DNA from: Lota lota
Lineage: Eukaryota; Chordata; Actinopteri; Gadiformes; Lotidae
DNA length: 64,000 bases
Direction: 5' to 3'
Assembly (NCBI GenBank): GCA_026745465.1
Contig: JACYXH010000692.1
Span: 524,501-588,500, forward strand
How positions within the stretch are numbered: the stretch's first letter is position 1; each line of letters opens with the position of its first letter. A program made the translations under genes and the position numbers. Of the stretch, positions 59,288 through 64,000 are shown piece by piece. Under the pieces are notes generated by a model. That model made no database searches. It was not told where the DNA came from and worked only from the letters and a program-made list of their open reading frames with translations.

Positions 59288-60429
59288 CCGAATTCTTTTA
59301 TCTCCACTACATATTAAATCCAACCAGCTTTATTCTTTAGAATAACTTTGATTTCCTTAAACATGAGAACTAATTAGCCCAGATCTGAAAACAGCCCCTA
59401 CTGGTTCCAGTTCACCAGCCCCTGTACTGCCCTGTCACAAATCCACTTGCAACATTATAACCTCATGATCTTTCTTTTGAACACTAAAGTTGTCGTGAAA
59501 TTGATCAACCTTTGGTAATTCAACAGAAAAAAATGTCTATCCAAAATAAGTCATTTTAGGAGACACTCGTAGACACGATTACAGGGCTAAGGTCTGTTTG
59601 TAAAGCTAGCACGCAGGGTTATCTAGCACAGCATCCCATGTCAGGCCCAAACAATGATATGCCCAGATGCACCGCAATGGGGGGGGGGGGGGGGGTATCA
59701 CAATTCAGATACAGAATTTTGAATGCACTCACTCACATGCAGAGCCTTTGTATTGAGCCCTATTACACATTCTCCTACACCAGTAGAGTGGAGGGTCCAT
59801 AGGCACCCCAACATGTATCCATGATGACCATACAGTATTACAATTACAGTATGACTATCATGTTTAAAGATTTATTTTTCATTATAAAATACTTGCTACT
59901 TTGTATGTCATGTTGATGATATATGCAACAATAAATTGTTATACCAGAATCATAAAAAAACAGGTAAAAAGATGATCTGAAACATATTTATTAACAATTA
60001 TTACATTATAATTCATCAATAATAAATATATTTTTAAATATATTCACAAGCTTTTCAGCTTTTTCCCCACCTTGTCTAACTTTTTAACAGCGCTTGTGTT
60101 AATAAAAACATTTGGGCAGTATATCTGATAGAGACACAAATGTATTGCCATTAAAAAGAGACTATTATTATATTACTATTATTATATTTGGTGTATTAAG
60201 TAATGAAGCAATATGTATAAATCTAAAAACTATATAAAAAAATAAGATGCACCATTTTGGTACTGTTTTGGTCCAAAGCCCTTTGATCAAGTATTTTTAT
60301 TATAATGTAGGGCTGTCAGCCCGTTCTTATAATTCAGTTGTCACTTTAGATCTCAATTTATACCTAACTGCATTGCAAAATAAAGGATAAATGAAAGCAG
60401 ATGAATTAAAGGAAGGTTTGAAATTGAAA

Positions 60430-60800
60430 TGGAAAATAAGGCAGTGACCCGTCAGCGTTGATCATCCCTTTAACTACGTTTCCGTTGTCTCCATTCATTA
60501 CTGCAGTAATAACCCACGCTCCCCCCACCTAGTCAAATTGCATTACTCATCTCAGGATAACATTATCACTGTCTGCTCCAATGACATTAGCATGCCAGCT
60601 TGACTGAGACCTGGGCAACCAATCTAATGCATGGCTGACTCTGAGGTGTCTGCGACAGCCTATCAGCCTGCAGAGCCGCAGACGTCTCCTCCTCTTAGAG
60701 CTGATGAGGAGTCAGCCAGACAGTGTCTGAGGACATTGACTACTACTGATACAGTAACCAGGGTGCTCATCTCCATAATTACTTTACTGTATGTGTAATA
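60430..60800. other. Non-repetitive block, candidate regulatory element
   Basis: About 370 bases of balanced composition with tcattactgcagtaataacc, caaattgcattactcatctc, tccataattactttac and a GC-rich middle (cagagccgcagacgtctcct). No coding frame is supported. Of the intergenic blocks this looks least like neutral AT-rich filler. Confidence 0.3.
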
Positions 60801-60908
60801 AGACATTAATAATGTGCATTGGCAATCTGTATGGGACAGAAGTCTTAATGTATGGGACAGTAGTCACAATGTCAGTGTCTCCATGTGCATGTGCAAATAG
60901 GCATGTTG

Positions 60909-60939
60909 TCTATCTATCTATCTATCTATCTATCAATCA

Positions 60940-61012
<73 letters not shown>
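60909..61012 (+). repeat. (ATCT)n tetranucleotide microsatellite
   Basis: About 26 units with one ATCA interruption at 60931-60940, followed by a TA-rich patch to 61040. Confidence 0.98.
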
Positions 61013-61049
61013 AATATATATATATATTTATATATATAAATAGCTTTTT

Positions 61050-63370
61050 ATTAGTTAAGAGGTTTTCTATGTAATGGATGGCATGACTGCAGAGAAAGTA
61101 TGTGAACCATTCAAATTCAGAATATCCCATCCATTTTACTATTAAACTCATTGACAGCTATACATGTCACATTCTTCCATATATCTCCTGACCTTTTATT
61201 CATTATGAATTGAATGTGACTTTCAAACGGGTGACACGCATACCACAATAAGAGGTAGGTGTGCTACAAACAATGACTAAGGAAGTAAATAGCATTCCCT
61301 GCAAACCAAAATACTTTTCTCCATCCTCTCATTTAAGCAGAAATGTAGCCTATCCAACACAAAGGTGTTAACTAGTTCTCGACATGCAAAGATGATCATA
61401 TGCATCTTGTTATTATCCGTGGTTACATCTTCATCTAAAATGGAGAATGTTCATTTTTAATTGAAGTATCGTACCTCACTATTGGTAAGTCTTTATAGAG
61501 GAATAACTATCACTTATTAATGAACATGTGTATTATGTATTACAAAATACGTAGGTAAGGTAAAGGCAGGTAAAAGTTACATTTCAAAGATGGAGACAGC
61601 TTTGAGCCCAGAAGGATTTCAAGACGGATGCCACATGAGCTGGTTTATAATTTGCAAACATTAAATAAATAGCAAATTCAGTTGCAATTAATTGTGTAAT
61701 AAATTGTCTTTGTAATTGTCTAAATATAATGAGTGTGCTTGTCTCAAAATATAATGTTGCACTCTGATCATCTTGCGTTGTTCAGTGTCCTCAACCTGGC
61801 AACCCATTTGAGCTTCGAGTCTGGGGAGGAGGGGCGCGTGAAGATCACTCTCTCCAATATTGTGACTTTGGACTGCAGTACCCATTTTAAACGCTCTCAA
61901 TGTTACATATTGTACCTTTAATAAGGAAATCAATCCTTTCTCCACATGTAAAATATGGCAAAGAATATCTAAACATTTGCTTCTGATTATCTCGGTATTG
62001 GTCTCTTTCTAACTCCTTCTAGTCTTTGGAGAAAATGTTCCATTAGCAACCTGCTGACTTCAGATTGCATTCTAGTCCCCATTTCACCACTATGGCAACT
62101 AACATTCAACACAGCAGGCGGTGAAATCCTAGAAGATATTTACAAATTGTTCAAATCATATTTCATTCATAAGCGTGTAATGCTGGTTCATGGGGTTGTA
62201 TTTGTGGAGTATTACACATCTCCAAACCATTTACAGAATTAATTTAGTCGATTTCTCATGTTGGCTGAACACTAAATTAAATTTACGCGGCAAATTATGA
62301 CATAGGTTTGGATGGAATTTAACACAAGGCCATATTAAGTTAAGCGGTCTTTGATCTGATACATATGTTGAAATCAGATTTAAATGGGTTTAGAACAAAC
62401 AAAATCACAACAAGGCCTCTTCTTTACCTTAGCTCCCTCCTGTTTTTGCTATTCCAGAATATACATATGCATTTCAAATGTGATTGAGAAGCAAAGGTCT
62501 ACATTTTGCAAATAAACTATGATTTAGTGAGCTAAGGAGTCCTAGGAGATACGACTGGCAATGTGATTGATATAAAACAAAAGATTGAGCAAAGATTGGG
62601 TTTAATTGCAAAACCCCCACTCTAAAGAAACATATTTAAATAAACAATATTTGATAATGATCAATTATAAAGCAACTACCAAGCAAGTCTAAAACACAAC
62701 AGCCAGATTCAGATGTTAGACGTCTCTGCTTTAACATTTTTGGGTATGATTGTAACATTCTAAACACCCTAACATATGTTAATTTTGCTATGTCTAAAGA
62801 AGATGACGCAAAATGGAAACTGATGGAAACTAACTTTATACGCTCTGATGGCGTGTTCCACCAGAAGCTGGGACAACATTCACCTAAATGACAGCACATA
62901 GAATAGCACAAAAGCACACCAATTCTGCTTCCCTCAGCTAAAAATAAGCTTTAGCAGTACCATCTTCCAAGTCAACAAAAAAAAAGACAACCTGGGGACA
63001 ACCAGATGTTGGACACGTATGTATTGCTCTGTAATGTGAACGTTGGCTCTGTTATATATAAAGGGCTTGCCATGTGCAAAACAAGGATGCATTCTCACAC
63101 AAAATTGAGGGAGAATGACCATATGCTCATTCTGTTTTCAAGTGTTTTGAATAAGGCTTTATGAAGGCCAGTGTTCCTTGTCCCTCATGAAGCATAGGCA
63201 AAAGTGTTGAAAAGTGATTGGCTCAAAAGGGTGGCTCAGATATTCCAAAAAATTCAAACTAAAGTTCAACTGGAAAAAGTTTTGTACCAGAGGATCAAAA
63301 TGATCGTATTTTGAGGAAAATGATCGCGCGCGGATGATGTTTATGACAACAAATAGGGCTTGCACATCGT
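61050..63370. other. Gene-free sequence, right flank
   Basis: AT-rich unique-looking DNA. A non-repetitive stretch at 62000-62400 (for example acagaattaatttagtcgat) could be regulatory. No gene was recognised on either strand. Confidence 0.45.
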
Positions 63371-63374
63371 GACG

Positions 63375-63440
63375 TCTCATCGCAACCCCCTTTATTTAGC
63401 AGACGCTTTTGTCCTAAGCAACTTATACTAAGTACGAGTA
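63375..63440 (-). repeat. LINE L2-like 3' tail fragment
   Basis: On the plus strand tttatttagcagacgctttt followed by gtcctaagcaactta matches the 3' terminal motif seen at 21603-21632. Only the tail is present. Confidence 0.55.
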
Positions 63441-63444
63441 TGTA

Positions 63445-64000
63445 AAAAATCATAAAATAAGTCAAGCAACTGCTTTAAATGCCACAATATATAAACAAGA
63501 GTATGTTTATATATATATATATATATAATATATATATATATACAATTTTAATTATTTATTTATTCTATTCACCAAGATGCAGTCTGATCTGAAGTGTGGA
63601 AGGGGGTGGTCTTTCAGGACTCACTCAAATAAAAATTTCCCAACATTAGCTCAATTCAATAATTGTTGAGTTCAATCAACTAAAGGCTATAATAGTAAAC
63701 TATGACAACATTATTATGGCAGTAATTTGCTTCTGTAATATCTCTGCTATTGTTCACTAATCATATTATTGACTATTGTTAAAGGACAGCATATGGGGTT
63801 GCATCTGGTGCAATGATACTCACCCTAACCCTCACCCTAACCCACCTCTAACACTAGCTCTGAATTTACTGATAAATGTCTGTTCATGCCATCACATATA
63901 GTCACAAGCTATGGGTGGCAAAAAAGAAGGGTGTTTGATTGACATACAAGAGGCTGAGATTCTCTCTGCGGGGTTACTGGGGCTAACTCTCAATAATGAG
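63445..64000. other. Right edge, no identifiable gene
   Basis: A TA run at 63503-63541, then AT-rich sequence. About 63821-63844 has three degenerate ccctaa-like units, too few to call an interstitial telomeric repeat. Confidence 0.5.

Noticed and set aside
63816..63850. Telomere-like ccctaaccctcaccctaaccc
   Set aside because: Only about three degenerate units, so an interstitial telomeric array is not supported.

Overview
The window is nuclear DNA of a bony fish, probably a teleost. It has spliced vertebrate genes with GT-AG introns, very abundant (CA)n/(GT)n microsatellites, homopolymer C/G runs, and decayed Ty3/gypsy, L2-like LINE and small DNA transposons. I cannot name the species. No bacterial features, CRISPR array, rRNA or confident tRNA were seen.

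Layout. (1) 1-208, minus: the first coding exon (59 codons) of a coiled-coil protein, most likely Spindly (spdl1), running off the left edge. (2) 209-2083: the head-to-head intergenic promoter region. (3) 2084-30810, plus: a complete UVSSA gene. I reconstructed 14 coding exons with consistent phases, 791 codons plus stop. Introns carry minisatellites, a dead Ty3/gypsy element inserted antisense in the 13.6-kb intron 7, an L2-like LINE tail, and a 1.47-kb TTAA-flanked non-autonomous DNA transposon. (4) 30811-34323: intergenic. (5) 34324-38340, minus: a complete NK1-class homeobox gene, nkx1-1, in three coding exons (406 codons), tail-to-tail with uvssa. (6) 38341-64000: a 25-kb stretch with no recognisable gene. 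It holds microsatellites, transposon remnants and several non-repetitive AT-rich homeodomain-site-like blocks that could be conserved regulatory elements of nkx1-1.

How the genes relate. UVSSA acts in transcription-coupled nucleotide excision repair, bringing TFIIH to stalled RNA polymerase II. Spindly is a dynein adaptor at kinetochores, and Nkx1-1 is a developmental transcription factor. They are not one pathway. The adjacency UVSSA-NKX1-1 matches human 4p16.3 as I recall it, so this is conserved synteny, and it supports calling the homeobox gene nkx1-1 rather than nkx1-2. I found no convincing new biological system. The most useful observations are a tandem splice acceptor in uvssa, a minisatellite abutting a uvssa splice site, a two-copy TTAA transposon family, and the gene-free flank of nkx1-1.
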